Part shown: one piece after another, positions 1-7,141 of the stretch | Layout of the letters: the number at the start of each line of letters is the position of its first letter | How positions within the stretch are numbered: the first letter of the stretch is position 1 | Origin: a bacterium | GTDB lineage: Bacteria; UBA9089; JASEGY01 | Assembly: GCA_030019105.1 (NCBI GenBank) | Contig: JASEGY010000026.1 | Location: 1 to 17,976, forward strand | Reading direction: 5' to 3' | Length of the DNA stretch: 17,976 nt | Notes under the pieces: generated by a model | What the model saw: only the letters and a program-made list of their open reading frames with translations | The model's database searches: none | What the model was told of the DNA's origin: nothing | Position numbers and translations under genes: made by a program

Positions 1-462
1 TGGATTACTCCAGAATTCTCGCGGACAACGCAAATGTTGCGGGGTAATAGTATATTCTGCTCTGGTCATTTGAGTGGTTGTAGAACCTACCCTTTTATAT
101 GCCCGGCCAAAGGCCAAATGCGGTCTATTGGAACTTCCTTCTGCGGCAATTACTATTATACCTTTATCTCCCGATTTCTTCACCACTTCAATCTTAGGAT
201 AAAGAACCGGATCAGTATGAGCAGAGATTTTATCAGCTATTTGCTTTATCGTCTCTTTGCCAATTGCTACTTCTTTAATTTTACCCTTATCTTCTACCCC
301 AAAGATCACACATCCCCCATCGGGATTAGTATTAGCAAAGGCACTCAGTGTCTGAATAACTCTGTCTAATTCAGCAATAGACTTCTTGAACTCTATCCGC
401 TGTCCCTCACCAGCTTGCATGGCCTCATATATAAATTTCTCAGTAGATACCTTATTACTCAT
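1..462 (-). CDS. AlbA_2 (Schlafen AlbA_2-like) domain protein, 3' end off window
   Basis: Reading leftward from the ATG at 462 gives 154 open codons with no stop before the window edge, so the gene is partial. The start is preceded by a purine-rich AGGGGGG Shine-Dalgarno (about 472-479). The protein has the typical AlbA_2 order: GEGQRIEFKKS near residue 19, then a segment ending TLSAFANTNPDGG, then VIFGVEDKG, and later AFGRAYKRVGSTT. In this family the EFK(E/K)S and AFANT..GG blocks form a fold proposed to bind nucleic acid, often followed by an ATPase-like or winged-helix C-terminus that would lie outside the window. Such proteins are annotated as putative transcriptional regulators or ATP-dependent helicase-like proteins and are common in accessory regions. 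The domain call is good; the biological role is unknown. Confidence 0.8.
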   Translation of the reverse strand, partial: MSNKVSTEKFIYEAMQAGEGQRIEFKKSIAELDRVIQTLSAFANTNPDGGCVIFGVEDKGKIKEVAIGKETIKQIADKISAHTDPVLYPKIEVVKKSGDKGIIVIAAEGSSNRPHLAFGRAYKRVGSTTTQMTRAEYTITPQHLRCPREFWSNP

Positions 463-689
463 CTTAACTAACCCCCCTATAAACAACCGTCCTTTTCGTT
501 AAGCACTTTCTGCACCAACGTCCCCTAAATCCCCCAAGATAGTTAGGGAGTTAGGTAAGGCTAACAAGTGTTACCCTAATTTGAACCATGCCTAAAAACT
601 CAAAAATTAGACTTTTTGCCGTACCATCAAAATTAGAAAGGAGGCCTTCTCTGGTAGCCAATTTCTTTTTTAACCTTTCTACCTGAAAT

Positions 690-1892
690 TCATTTTTTAC
701 CTTTTTTATAACATTGAATGGCTCTGGTATCCGAAGCAACAACACATTCATTACAGTTATCACACAAGGCTCTTTCACTGGTTCCAGCCTTAAATTTGTT
801 GGCCAGGTCCGGTTCTCGGATTAAAGGTCTGGCCATAGAAACAAAATCGGTTTTTTTCGATTCAATGGCTGCTTCCATGAATCTCTTGGAGCGCATCCCT
901 CCTACGGTAATAACAGGTAGAGATATTACTTGTTTTGCCCTGGCCGCAGTCTCAAGATTATATCCTTCAGAGAATGGCGGATGGTTTAACTTAATAAAAG
1001 GAACCACGAAGGTCTTCATAAGAAATTTAACTACTGGATGATACTTACAGTAAGGGCGCATATATTTAAAAATAGCCCCGGTTGGAAATTTGCCTCTGGC
1101 CATAATAAACCCGCCCTCATTTGTACCGCAACTGAATTCGATAGCATTACAACAACCTGTTTCTTCAACCATTCCGGCAAATTGGATACACTCTTCGGAC
1201 TTGACTCCCAGGCGTGCCCGTTCATAGGTGTTTAGCTTTATCAGTACCGGATAATCTTTCCCGACAGCTTCTCTAACAATTCTTAAGGTTTCACCCACGA
1301 TTCTGAAACGGTTTTCAATACTTCCTCCCCATCGGTCCTTTCTCCTGTTGGAATGACGGGATAAGAATGTAGAAAGAAGATATCCGTGAGCACCATGGAT
1401 TTCTACCCCATCATATCCTGACTCCTTGACCCGTCGGGCTGCCCTGGCAAAGCCCTCTATTATCGTATCGATATCCTCTTCGGTCATCTCTTCAGGCATC
1501 TCACGGTAAAAACCGCACGGGATTGCCGAAGGGGCCAAAAGCGGCTTTCCCGTCTCGCTTGACCAGGTTTGACGACCACAGTGGGCTATCTGCAATACGA
1601 TCTTGCCGCCAATTTGATGAATTCGATCAACGAGCCTTTGATGGGACGGAACCAGTTCGTCCGAATCAATCATGGTCATATGAAAGAGGGCGCTCTTTCC
1701 TGACGACATAATTCCGGCATATCCAGTGATAACCAGGCTAATTCCTCCTTCTATAAAGCCCCGATAGAATTCAAACTGTTCATCAGTTGGTTTTCCCCTC
1801 TCGTCTGCCAATCCCTCATGGGAAGCGGAACGAATCATACGATTCGAAAGCTCCATGTCCCCGATTTTAGCCTCAGTAAATAAAATAGACAT
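690..1892 (-). CDS. Old Yellow Enzyme family NADH:flavin oxidoreductase
   Basis: This 400-residue protein is an FMN-binding TIM barrel of the OYE/2,4-dienoyl-CoA reductase group. Visible motifs are QIAHCGRQT (101-109), DGVEIHGAHGYLLSTFLS (161-178) with the two substrate-binding histidines H166 and H169, the following RRKDRWGGSIENR segment, and VSMARPLIREPDL (351-363) near the phosphate site. The C-terminus carries four cysteines (377, 380, 383, 394), spaced CX2CX2CX10C, consistent with the small Fe-S cluster found in the dienoyl-CoA reductase-like branch. It stops soon after this motif, so it lacks the C-terminal flavodoxin/NAD domains of the long members and is a single-domain enzyme. It starts 10 bp after the stop of the membrane-protein gene at 1903-2511, with only a weak AAGAAG ribosome site, so translational coupling is likely. 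The substrate cannot be inferred. Confidence 0.88.
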   Translation of the reverse strand: MSILFTEAKIGDMELSNRMIRSASHEGLADERGKPTDEQFEFYRGFIEGGISLVITGYAGIMSSGKSALFHMTMIDSDELVPSHQRLVDRIHQIGGKIVLQIAHCGRQTWSSETGKPLLAPSAIPCGFYREMPEEMTEEDIDTIIEGFARAARRVKESGYDGVEIHGAHGYLLSTFLSRHSNRRKDRWGGSIENRFRIVGETLRIVREAVGKDYPVLIKLNTYERARLGVKSEECIQFAGMVEETGCCNAIEFSCGTNEGGFIMARGKFPTGAIFKYMRPYCKYHPVVKFLMKTFVVPFIKLNHPPFSEGYNLETAARAKQVISLPVITVGGMRSKRFMEAAIESKKTDFVSMARPLIREPDLANKFKAGTSERALCDNCNECVVASDTRAIQCYKKGKK

Positions 1893-1902
1893 AGGTCGCT
1901 TC

Positions 1903-2511
1903 TTAATATTCTTTGCTCTCTTTCCTTATCTTTATAATCATATAGATGAAGCAGATAAAGAAATAGACCATTACTCCTATCCAGGCAATGCCAAAGTCAA
2001 AGGGGTTCTCCAATGCCCTGGCCATAGATTCCCTTGTCTGGCCGTTGAGGTTGTGATACTGGTCGTAGGTGCCGACTAAGAGGAAGGAGGGATAGCAGAA
2101 GGCGACTACTAAGGCCGCTGTCGCCAAAACACCGATATAGGTGGGCCGAAGATACCTTTCCCGGCCGGTTGTAACCCAATAATAAGCCAGGCGAAAGCCA
2201 AGATAGGCCGCCAGAACAATGCCCATGATGAATAAGGTTGGAAAAAGGGCATTCGCCCAGCCGGTATGGATCAATTCTTCAAACCGCCGGCTCCAGTATA
2301 TCTGCTCCCACCCTGGCCAGCCGCAGACCAGATACAGGCCGGCCGGCACGATAACCGTCGCCGCAAAGAACACAGAGTAAAATAGATAGCGGTAGTAGAT
2401 CGAGGGTCTTTGATCACCTGACTCTTCCGCCTCTTTCTTAATCCTTTGCCGGGCTAAATCAACAAAGAATTGACTGGCTGCAAAGGCAGCCGGGATATCT
2501 AATTGGACCAT
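1903..2511 (-). CDS. unknown integral membrane protein, paralogue A
   Basis: I place the start at the ATG at 2511, with GGAGG seven bases upstream, giving 202 residues. A longer reading frame from 2610 exists, but its extra residues are translated from a REP-like repeat (2525-2612) and are rejected. I do not recognise the family. The protein opens with an amphipathic segment (LDIPAAFAASQFFVDLARQRIKK) and has about four hydrophobic stretches, with the signature GWPGWE after the first and NGQTRE...ENPF before the last. The downstream-encoded protein at 2607-3167 has the same architecture and the same signature words, so the two are tandem paralogues. The pair lies in one operon with the OYE-type oxidoreductase. 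It ends with a charged tail (KIRKESKEY). Function unknown. Confidence 0.75.
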   Translation of the reverse strand: MVQLDIPAAFAASQFFVDLARQRIKKEAEESGDQRPSIYYRYLFYSVFFAATVIVPAGLYLVCGWPGWEQIYWSRRFEELIHTGWANALFPTLFIMGIVLAAYLGFRLAYYWVTTGRERYLRPTYIGVLATAALVVAFCYPSFLLVGTYDQYHNLNGQTRESMARALENPFDFGIAWIGVMVYFFICFIYMIIKIRKESKEY

Positions 2512-2524
2512 CTTTATACCTCCG

Positions 2525-2612
2525 CGTATAATATGTTTGTAGTGGTCGAGCTTGCTCGACATAGTCTGGCACAGCAGAGCAAGCTCTGCAACTACATAGC
2601 CATACCTCACTT
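2525..2612 (-). repeat. REP/BIME-like double-hairpin repeat, copy A
   Basis: This repeat matches the window's right-end copy (17835-17922) with two mismatches over 88 bp. Read on the minus strand it holds two perfect palindromes, CAGAGCTTGCTCTG and GTCGAGCAAGCTCGAC, in opposed half-units that each begin with GTAG. A 5' GTAG beside a hairpin is the known signature of REP sequences handled by RAYT (IS200-like) transposases. The repeat starts with the TGA of paralogue B and ends about 14 bp before the ATG of paralogue A, so it sits inside the operon. Confidence 0.85.
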
Positions 2613-3167
2613 ATCTTTTTTCCTGATCCATAAAAAGAAGACCAGAAGCGATCCCCAAAAACAGACGGTTAATACCAACCAAAAGATGAAGAACGGATTT
2701 TCAAAGAAGGAAAAGGTCTGACCATTTTGATAGTCAGCCCAGGTGACGGCCACATGGAAGGTTGCTCCCCTGCTGAGGTAGACAATAATCAGGATGAGAA
2801 TTCCTAAACTGCAATAGGACACCCTCAATAGTTTCTCCTTCCCTTTTCTAATCAGGTATCTACCCGACTCTAACCCGAGGAGAGCCGGAATAAGGGCCAT
2901 CGCGACTACACTTATCCCGGAGAGGAGCGCCAGCTTCGGATTATTCCGGATATGATCTGCCTGCTCAAAGAAGTAATTTGTCTCCCATCCAGGCCAGCCT
3001 AAGAAGAAGTAAATGACGATAGGGGTGATAAAGCAGAAGGCAAAGATGATGGTCATCGTTCTCAAGAATAGATGCTTTTCCCTCTTGTCACTTTTTAACA
3101 TATTTCTTCCGGCATCAGCGATCACCTGGCCGGCAATAAGACCTACCGGGACATCAATCAGTAACAT
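2607..3167 (-). CDS. unknown integral membrane protein, paralogue B
   Basis: This 186-residue protein is first in the minus-strand operon. Its ATG at 3167 follows GGAGGGATTAAT, and the same 12 bases occur again just upstream (3188-3199). It resembles its neighbour paralogue A: an N-terminal IDVPVGLIAGQVIADAGR amphipathic segment, a first membrane helix, GWPGWETNYFFEQ, two middle helices with an RKGKEKLLRVSY loop, NGQTFSFFENPF, and a last helix ending in a short basic tail (WIRKKDK). There are about four or five membrane segments. No enzymatic motif is visible, and I do not know the family. The stop codon TGA is also the first triplet of an 85-bp repeat shared with the window's right end. A small subunit-like membrane pair acting with a redox enzyme is possible but is only inference. 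Confidence 0.75.
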   Translation of the reverse strand: MLLIDVPVGLIAGQVIADAGRNMLKSDKREKHLFLRTMTIIFAFCFITPIVIYFFLGWPGWETNYFFEQADHIRNNPKLALLSGISVVAMALIPALLGLESGRYLIRKGKEKLLRVSYCSLGILILIIVYLSRGATFHVAVTWADYQNGQTFSFFENPFFIFWLVLTVCFWGSLLVFFLWIRKKDK

Positions 3168-3168
3168 A

Positions 3169-3199
3169 ATTAATCCCTCCTTACTTTATTAATCCCTCC
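3169..3199 (-). promoter_or_regulatory. duplicated Shine-Dalgarno block before paralogue B
   Basis: The 12 bases GGAGGGATTAAT occur twice on the minus strand (3169-3180 and 3188-3199), 7 bp apart. The proximal copy is positioned as the ribosome site for the ATG at 3167. A near-identical block (GGGGGGATTAAT) precedes the amidase start at 4065. Confidence 0.5.
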
Positions 3200-3235
3200 G
3201 TATCTTCTTCAAATCTAATGGTAAGACCCAAGGCA

Positions 3236-3327
3236 GGGATCAGGAGTCAGGGGTCAGGATGCAAGGTTAGATGGCGCGTAATGTGACCAACCTTGAACCC
3301 CTGACTCCTGACCCCTGACCCCTGATC
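3236..3327. repeat. palindromic element made of GGGGTCA-type heptamers
   Basis: The left arm consists of four consecutive 7-mers (GGGATCA, GGAGTCA, GGGGTCA, GGATGCA; 3236-3263). The right arm is their complement (TGACTCC, TGACCCC, TGACCCC, TGATCAT; 3302-3329) next to an AAGGTT/AACCTT pair. The result is a long imperfect hairpin about 90 bp across. No target duplication was found. It fills most of the 200-bp gap between the paralogue B gene and the amidase. Confidence 0.75.
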
Positions 3328-3369
3328 ATTCTACCATGACTTTTGAAGAGGATACATCCCTCCTTGCTT

Positions 3370-4065
3370 TCACCCTGAATTCCGAATCTTCAGCACCCCA
3401 CGGACCGGATCCCAACTCAAGTTAGCGTCTTCATCAATCGGGTGCTTCCAGACCTCTTTGCCGTCTTCCATCACCAGGAGTTCACGCTGGGTTGTTTCTT
3501 CTCCGATTTCTTCGAGTAGAGTGCGGGCCTTATCCAGGACGATCTCTGCATAATCAGCTTCTGTTCCCCCGCCAACAACAGCCGCCCCGCGATCATTGGG
3601 CCGCGACTCCTTGTATTTGTGTCCTACGCTGAAACCGATTGTTCCTCCGTGCGGAAAGAAACGTTTGATGCTGTCAGACAAGACCTGGGCGAGTCGCAGT
3701 TGACCGGATTCGCTTTTGATATAGTCGGCGTGCTGCGGGTTGCTGGCGAACAACGGTTCGAGCAATACTGCCGGCATGCAGGTATATTTGATGTTGCCGT
3801 CGCCCCTGCCGTTCCATCCACCGACCAAAATACCATTGTTGCCGCCGACTTCGATGTCGAACTCCCGTCCGATGGCTTGAGCATACCACCCTCCCCAGTT
3901 CTTGCTGGTCTGAGACGCATTACTTCCGACCACAACGACGGAATATCCTGCCGAAGGCGTTGAGGAGCTATTAAAGTGATGCTCCACATAGCCGGCGCAT
4001 TTATCCTCATTCGCCTGCATTTGCCGATGGTAGTAGTCCCCTTTATAGAACTTGACCTGATACAT
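3370..4065 (-). CDS. N-acetylmuramoyl-L-alanine amidase, apparently circularly permuted Amidase_3 fold
   Basis: This 231-residue protein lacks a signal peptide; its ATG at 4065 follows GGGGGGATTAAT. Amidase_3 enzymes cut the MurNAc-L-Ala bond and bind zinc through His, Glu and His, with a catalytic Glu near the C-terminus. All four elements are visible, but out of the usual order. The first half has VEHHFNS (third ligand, H30) and MPAVLLEPLFASNPQHA (catalytic E103). The second half, after KRFFPHGG, has IGFSVGHK (normally N-terminal ligand H149), NDRGAA and GGGTEADYAEIVLDKARTLL (ligand E169 with the first helix). The protein therefore seems to start at the usual second strand and end with the usual first strand and helix. 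A 45-residue beta-like tail (ELLVMEDGKEVWKHP...) follows. The lack of a secretion signal fits a phage-lysin-like origin, which is inference. It stands alone between two repeat elements. Confidence 0.75.
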   Translation of the reverse strand: MYQVKFYKGDYYHRQMQANEDKCAGYVEHHFNSSSTPSAGYSVVVVGSNASQTSKNWGGWYAQAIGREFDIEVGGNNGILVGGWNGRGDGNIKYTCMPAVLLEPLFASNPQHADYIKSESGQLRLAQVLSDSIKRFFPHGGTIGFSVGHKYKESRPNDRGAAVVGGGTEADYAEIVLDKARTLLEEIGEETTQRELLVMEDGKEVWKHPIDEDANLSWDPVRGVLKIRNSG

Positions 4066-4118
4066 TTTATTAATCCCCCCTTTTTATAGTATTCCCCCCC
4101 CCCAACATTAATAACGTA

Positions 4119-4394
4119 ACCTGAATGCAACTACTCAGGTTATCAGGTTCAAAGGTTCGAGGTTCACGGTTAGTTGCCTTATCGCTCTCTAACCTTGAAC
4201 CGTGAACCCTGGAACTATAGCTCTTAAGATAAATATTTTGGGGTAAGCGAATTCAAGATAGACTATGTAGCTTTCGGAGTTAATCCTTTAGGATTTCATT
4301 ACTTATGAAAGGCTAAAGCCTGAACTCCAAAGGATATCCAACCCCAAAATCTTTTTCTTAACCACTATATGAACCTGAGTAGTTACACCTGAAT
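4119..4394. mobile_element. MITE-like element (260 bp, 4127-4386) with 8-bp duplication ACCTGAAT
   Basis: The ends are a 15-bp inverted repeat with 14 matches: GCAACTACTCAGGTT at 4127-4141, and the complement of GTAACTACTCAGGTT at 4372-4386. ACCTGAAT flanks both sides (4119-4126 and 4387-4394). Inside are a GGTTC-heptamer hairpin (4146-4210), a 10-bp inverted pair ATTTTGGGGT / ACCCCAAAAT (4235-4244, 4341-4350) and a nested GGAGTT / AACTCC stem (4276-4281, 4323-4328). There is no coding capacity. GTAA-type ends and 8-bp duplications fit IS66-group mobilisation (from memory of that family). The insertion lies within a 14-bp tandem repeat (AATAACGTAACCTG), so the duplication alone is slightly ambiguous. 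Confidence 0.8.
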
Positions 4395-4472
4395 AACGTA
4401 ACCTGAAGGTTTGAAGGTTGCGGCTACCGCCACTATCCTCATTTTTTGGGCAAATTGAAACGAGGCGTAATG

Positions 4473-5750
4473 TTAATGATGATTAAGGCCCTCACATCGC
4501 TTTCTTGCCACTTCCTCATCGTAGGAGAAAAAGCCTTGCCGGCGTTCGCACTCCTCCGGGGTGCTTTGAAAAACATCACCGTCGATACAGCACCAGCCGG
4601 TCCTCGGAGGCTGTTGGCTGCGCTGACATTTCTTTCTTACCGCTCTCTCATCATAGGAAAAGAAGCCCTCCTGTTGTTCGCACTCCTTCAGGGTGCTTTG
4701 AAATACTTCACTGTCTCTGCAACACCAGCCGGTTCTCGAAGGCTGTTGGCAATATTTCTGAGCCTCCTCGTAAGAGATGTAGAACTGACCGCCGCGTTCC
4801 AGACAATCAGAGCTCTTTGCCTGAAAGATCTCACCATCTTGACAGCAATATCCCATTTGGTCAGACTCACATTCCTCTCTTACCGCCTCTTCATCGTAGG
4901 AGAAAAAGCCTCCTGCGTGCTTACACTTCTCCGGGGTGCTTTGAAAAACATCACCGTCACTGCAACACCAGCCGGTCCTCGAAGGCTGTTGGCAATATTT
5001 CTGAGCCTCCTCGTAAGAGATGTAGAACTGTCCGCCACCTTCCAGACAAGCAGACCTCTTGCTTTTAAAAACCTCACCATCTTGACAGCAATATCCCATC
5101 GGGTTAGGCTCAGGTTCTTGTCTCACCGTGCCGTCGCCGTATTTTTCTCGCCAAAGAGGTATTGAACGAAGCTCTTCTCGAGAAAGAGTCCGCACCTCTC
5201 CCACACGGTCCGAAACCCTGACTTGTTCTGAACTCCGAACTACCAATTCCTCCGGTTGCTCTCGTTGCTTTATCTTAATCTTCCCTTTTATAACAGTTAC
5301 CGTTGAGTGTTGCGGGGTAACCTCTATCTGAAAGGTAGTGTTTGGCACTGCACTTAAATGATCAGTCTCAATAATTGTTTCACATCCTCCCTTTGTTTCT
5401 CCAAATACTCGTCCGTAGCCAATAAAGATTTTGATAATGCATTTAGCCTGTTCAAACCACTTACGGAATTCCGGATCTGTATTTTGGTCCAGTTGGATGA
5501 ATCCGCCATCAGGAAAAGATATAATGGCGCTGCTATCCTGACCAGTGCGCACGCTGTCTCCACTGTAGATTTTCATTTTCTTATATGCCTTCTTTTGATT
5601 CACCCAGACATTACTCTTTCCTAACACCCTGAGAGTTCCAATGAAATCTTCGTGACGGGGGGGAATGGAAGCACATCCCCATAATACCATGAGAGATAAC
5701 GCTAACGAAAGAAAGCTGATAAAGGTGAATCTTCGATCAAAGTATGTCAT
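4473..5750 (-). CDS. FecR-domain lipoprotein with five cysteine-rich C-terminal repeats
   Basis: The ATG at 5750 follows AGGAGGAG, giving 425 residues. The N-terminus is a lipoprotein signal: basic start, hydrophobic stretch and VLWGC with the lipidated cysteine at 26. Residues about 35-190 look like a FecR/LysM-free beta domain: a GxxRVxGKxxVW start, YSGDSVRTGQDSSAIISFPDGGFIQLDQNT (63-91), then VPNTTFQIEV and VTVIKGKIKI (135-160). The remainder is five tandem repeats at about 219-253, 260-294, 300-334, 341-375 and 385-419. Each has the pattern G(Y/W)CCxDGxVFxS...C...GFFSYDEE...C, with four cysteines. Two sub-types alternate A-B-A-B-B. Four cysteines per repeat suggest disulphide-stabilised modules outside the cytoplasm; metal binding is also possible. 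The gene starts 17 bp after the stop of the membrane-protein gene, so they form one operon. Confidence 0.8.
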   Translation of the reverse strand: MTYFDRRFTFISFLSLALSLMVLWGCASIPPRHEDFIGTLRVLGKSNVWVNQKKAYKKMKIYSGDSVRTGQDSSAIISFPDGGFIQLDQNTDPEFRKWFEQAKCIIKIFIGYGRVFGETKGGCETIIETDHLSAVPNTTFQIEVTPQHSTVTVIKGKIKIKQREQPEELVVRSSEQVRVSDRVGEVRTLSREELRSIPLWREKYGDGTVRQEPEPNPMGYCCQDGEVFKSKRSACLEGGGQFYISYEEAQKYCQQPSRTGWCCSDGDVFQSTPEKCKHAGGFFSYDEEAVREECESDQMGYCCQDGEIFQAKSSDCLERGGQFYISYEEAQKYCQQPSRTGWCCRDSEVFQSTLKECEQQEGFFSYDERAVRKKCQRSQQPPRTGWCCIDGDVFQSTPEECERRQGFFSYDEEVARKRCEGLNHH

Positions 5751-5767
5751 ATCTCCTCCTTTTTATT

Positions 5768-6706
5768 TTATTTACCATCTGTCCTGCCAGGGAAAAGTGG
5801 TCGCCTCTCTCTAATTACCGCCGATTCGACTTGTTCTTTTGGTATCCAGAACACTTTCTTTTCAGTTGAATCCCACAAGACAAATTCCTGATCTGTTTTA
5901 TTGAGAAGCCGAAATCTATCTAATGTTCCTGATTTATTTGAAAGCATCTTATCCCCACATTTAATCTCAATTGGGGCAAATTCGATAGGAATGATTAGCA
6001 CACCGTAGACCATAGGCAACAAAATTATGTAGAGGATGAAAATAATGGCAAAAGGGGACACCATCAAAAATTGCAGATGCCATATAGAGGTTACTCTCCA
6101 GGCCAATAGGAGTAGGATACCTGCCTCTATCACGCTAATTAAGACCAGTAAAAAATGATTTCTTAATTCTACCGTTTGGCCATTGGCCAGGCGCTCTTTT
6201 ATTTTATTATTTTCTGTTGAAGGGGTTAAGTGGGAGGTATTATACAATAGGTCGGAAATCTCCAAAGGTTTTTTGAGTAAGTCCAGGCCGGGAAGTAAAT
6301 GGACAAAAAAGAGGAATGCCAGGACGATAAAGATTAGAGTCCTGTGTAACCAACGCAGTTTTTCATTGAGATTAGCCAGTTTAAATTTGCATGACTCAAA
6401 ATACTTGTTTAATCTGGTCCGTGTCAAGACCAGGTAAAAGATGACGAGAAAAGCAAGAATTGTAAGGAATACACAAGCTAATGGTATTAATATTTCGATA
6501 ATTAAATTAGCTGCATAAAGGATGAAACTTGCACCTCTTTGTAGATAATACTTGTTATCATATTGAAACAGTAAAACATCTAAACCCAATAAATGTAAGT
6601 TTGCTTGTGTAACCAGATAGCCACAAGCAAGTAGAATAGCTCCGACGCCGGCTAAAGATCCTGACAGCCAACCAATAAACTTTGCTGTTTCTTTGAAAAT
6701 ATTCAT
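5768..6706 (-). CDS. unknown five-helix membrane protein
   Basis: I choose the ATG at 6706 because GGGAGG lies seven bases upstream. An in-frame start at 6730 would place that ribosome site inside the gene. The protein has 312 residues with hydrophobic segments at roughly 11-33, 60-95, 123-143, 187-206 and 218-242. The last 70 residues are soluble (NKTDQEFVLWDSTEKKVFWIPKEQVESAVI), resembling a small beta domain. No catalytic motif is visible and I do not recognise the family. It is the first gene after the promoter at 6959-6987 and directly precedes the FecR-type lipoprotein. A membrane partner for the surface lipoprotein is a reasonable inference, without direct evidence. Confidence 0.7.
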   Translation of the reverse strand: MNIFKETAKFIGWLSGSLAGVGAILLACGYLVTQANLHLLGLDVLLFQYDNKYYLQRGASFILYAANLIIEILIPLACVFLTILAFLVIFYLVLTRTRLNKYFESCKFKLANLNEKLRWLHRTLIFIVLAFLFFVHLLPGLDLLKKPLEISDLLYNTSHLTPSTENNKIKERLANGQTVELRNHFLLVLISVIEAGILLLLAWRVTSIWHLQFLMVSPFAIIFILYIILLPMVYGVLIIPIEFAPIEIKCGDKMLSNKSGTLDRFRLLNKTDQEFVLWDSTEKKVFWIPKEQVESAVIRERRPLFPGRTDGK

Positions 6707-6762
6707 AGCGCGGCCTCCCGCCGCAACCAAACGAAAATAGGTTTCGGGGTTCGAGTTCTGTC

Positions 6763-6865
6763 GGCCTTGTTTATCGTTTCGGCCAGTTAGACTTGCAACC
6801 TTACCTTCCCGAAAGCTTCAAGCTTTCGGCAAGGTGCGCTATTGGCCCAAACGATGAACAAGGCC
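6763..6865. repeat. 103-bp nested palindrome in the leader of the membrane-protein operon
   Basis: The outer arms match at 21 of 23 positions: GGCCTTGTTTATCGTTTCGG... at 6763-6785, and the complement of 6843-6865. Inside is a perfect hairpin CCGAAAGCTT-C-AAGCTTTCGG (6809-6829), flanked by AACCTT / AAGGT. It has no U-run, so it is not a classical terminator. No target duplication was seen. It would be transcribed in the 245-nt leader of the gene at 5768-6706. Confidence 0.75.
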
Positions 6866-6958
6866 AGGCGGAGTTTTTACCTCACGAATCCACGTTGACC
6901 CACTATAAATTCGACAGCAGTAAGCCTCCTTGCCTCTTCTTATACTAAAATTATTAAT

Positions 6959-6987
6959 AGTATAATATGAGATATAAATCCTGTCAA
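6959..6987 (-). promoter_or_regulatory. sigma70-type promoter for the 6706-4473 operon
   Basis: On the minus strand a perfect -35 TTGACA (6982-6987) is followed by a 17-bp spacer and TATACT (6959-6964). Transcription would start near 6952 and run into the five-helix membrane protein and the FecR lipoprotein, leaving a leader of about 245 nt that contains the palindrome at 6763-6865. Confidence 0.75.
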
Positions 6988-7141
6988 GAAAAAACTGAAG
7001 CTTAAGGGGCCAGACCGGCAAAAACAGCTAAAGAACTTCGACCTTTAAGACGATATATTTAATAGAAGTAAATTTGATTAGGTTTAGTTTTTCTCTCCCG
7101 GTTTCTATGCCTGATCGGTTTACGGAACTAATTTTATGCGG

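Noticed and set aside
34..369. Plus-strand frame in the first 400 bases
   Set aside because: It is antisense to a clear AlbA_2-domain frame on the minus strand.
551..778. Minus-strand 75-codon frame beyond the oxidoreductase stop
   Set aside because: It overlaps the 3' end of the oxidoreductase in another frame and has no ribosome site. The gap 463-689 shows no other convincing gene.
2512..2610. N-terminal extension of membrane paralogue A
   Set aside because: The extra codons come from the REP-like repeat, and a good ribosome site precedes the internal ATG at 2511.
3624..4130. Other reading frames over the amidase gene on both strands
   Set aside because: The amidase frame carries the catalytic motifs and a proper start; the alternatives have no recognisable domain.
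4446..5165. Long plus-strand reading frames opposite the FecR lipoprotein gene
   Set aside because: They arise from the antisense of the repeated cysteine-rich modules, lack ribosome sites and show internal repeats only because the real gene does.
6870..6950. Possible riboswitch in the leader of the 6706 operon
   Set aside because: I looked for c-di-GMP-type and similar conserved words on the minus strand and found none that fit.
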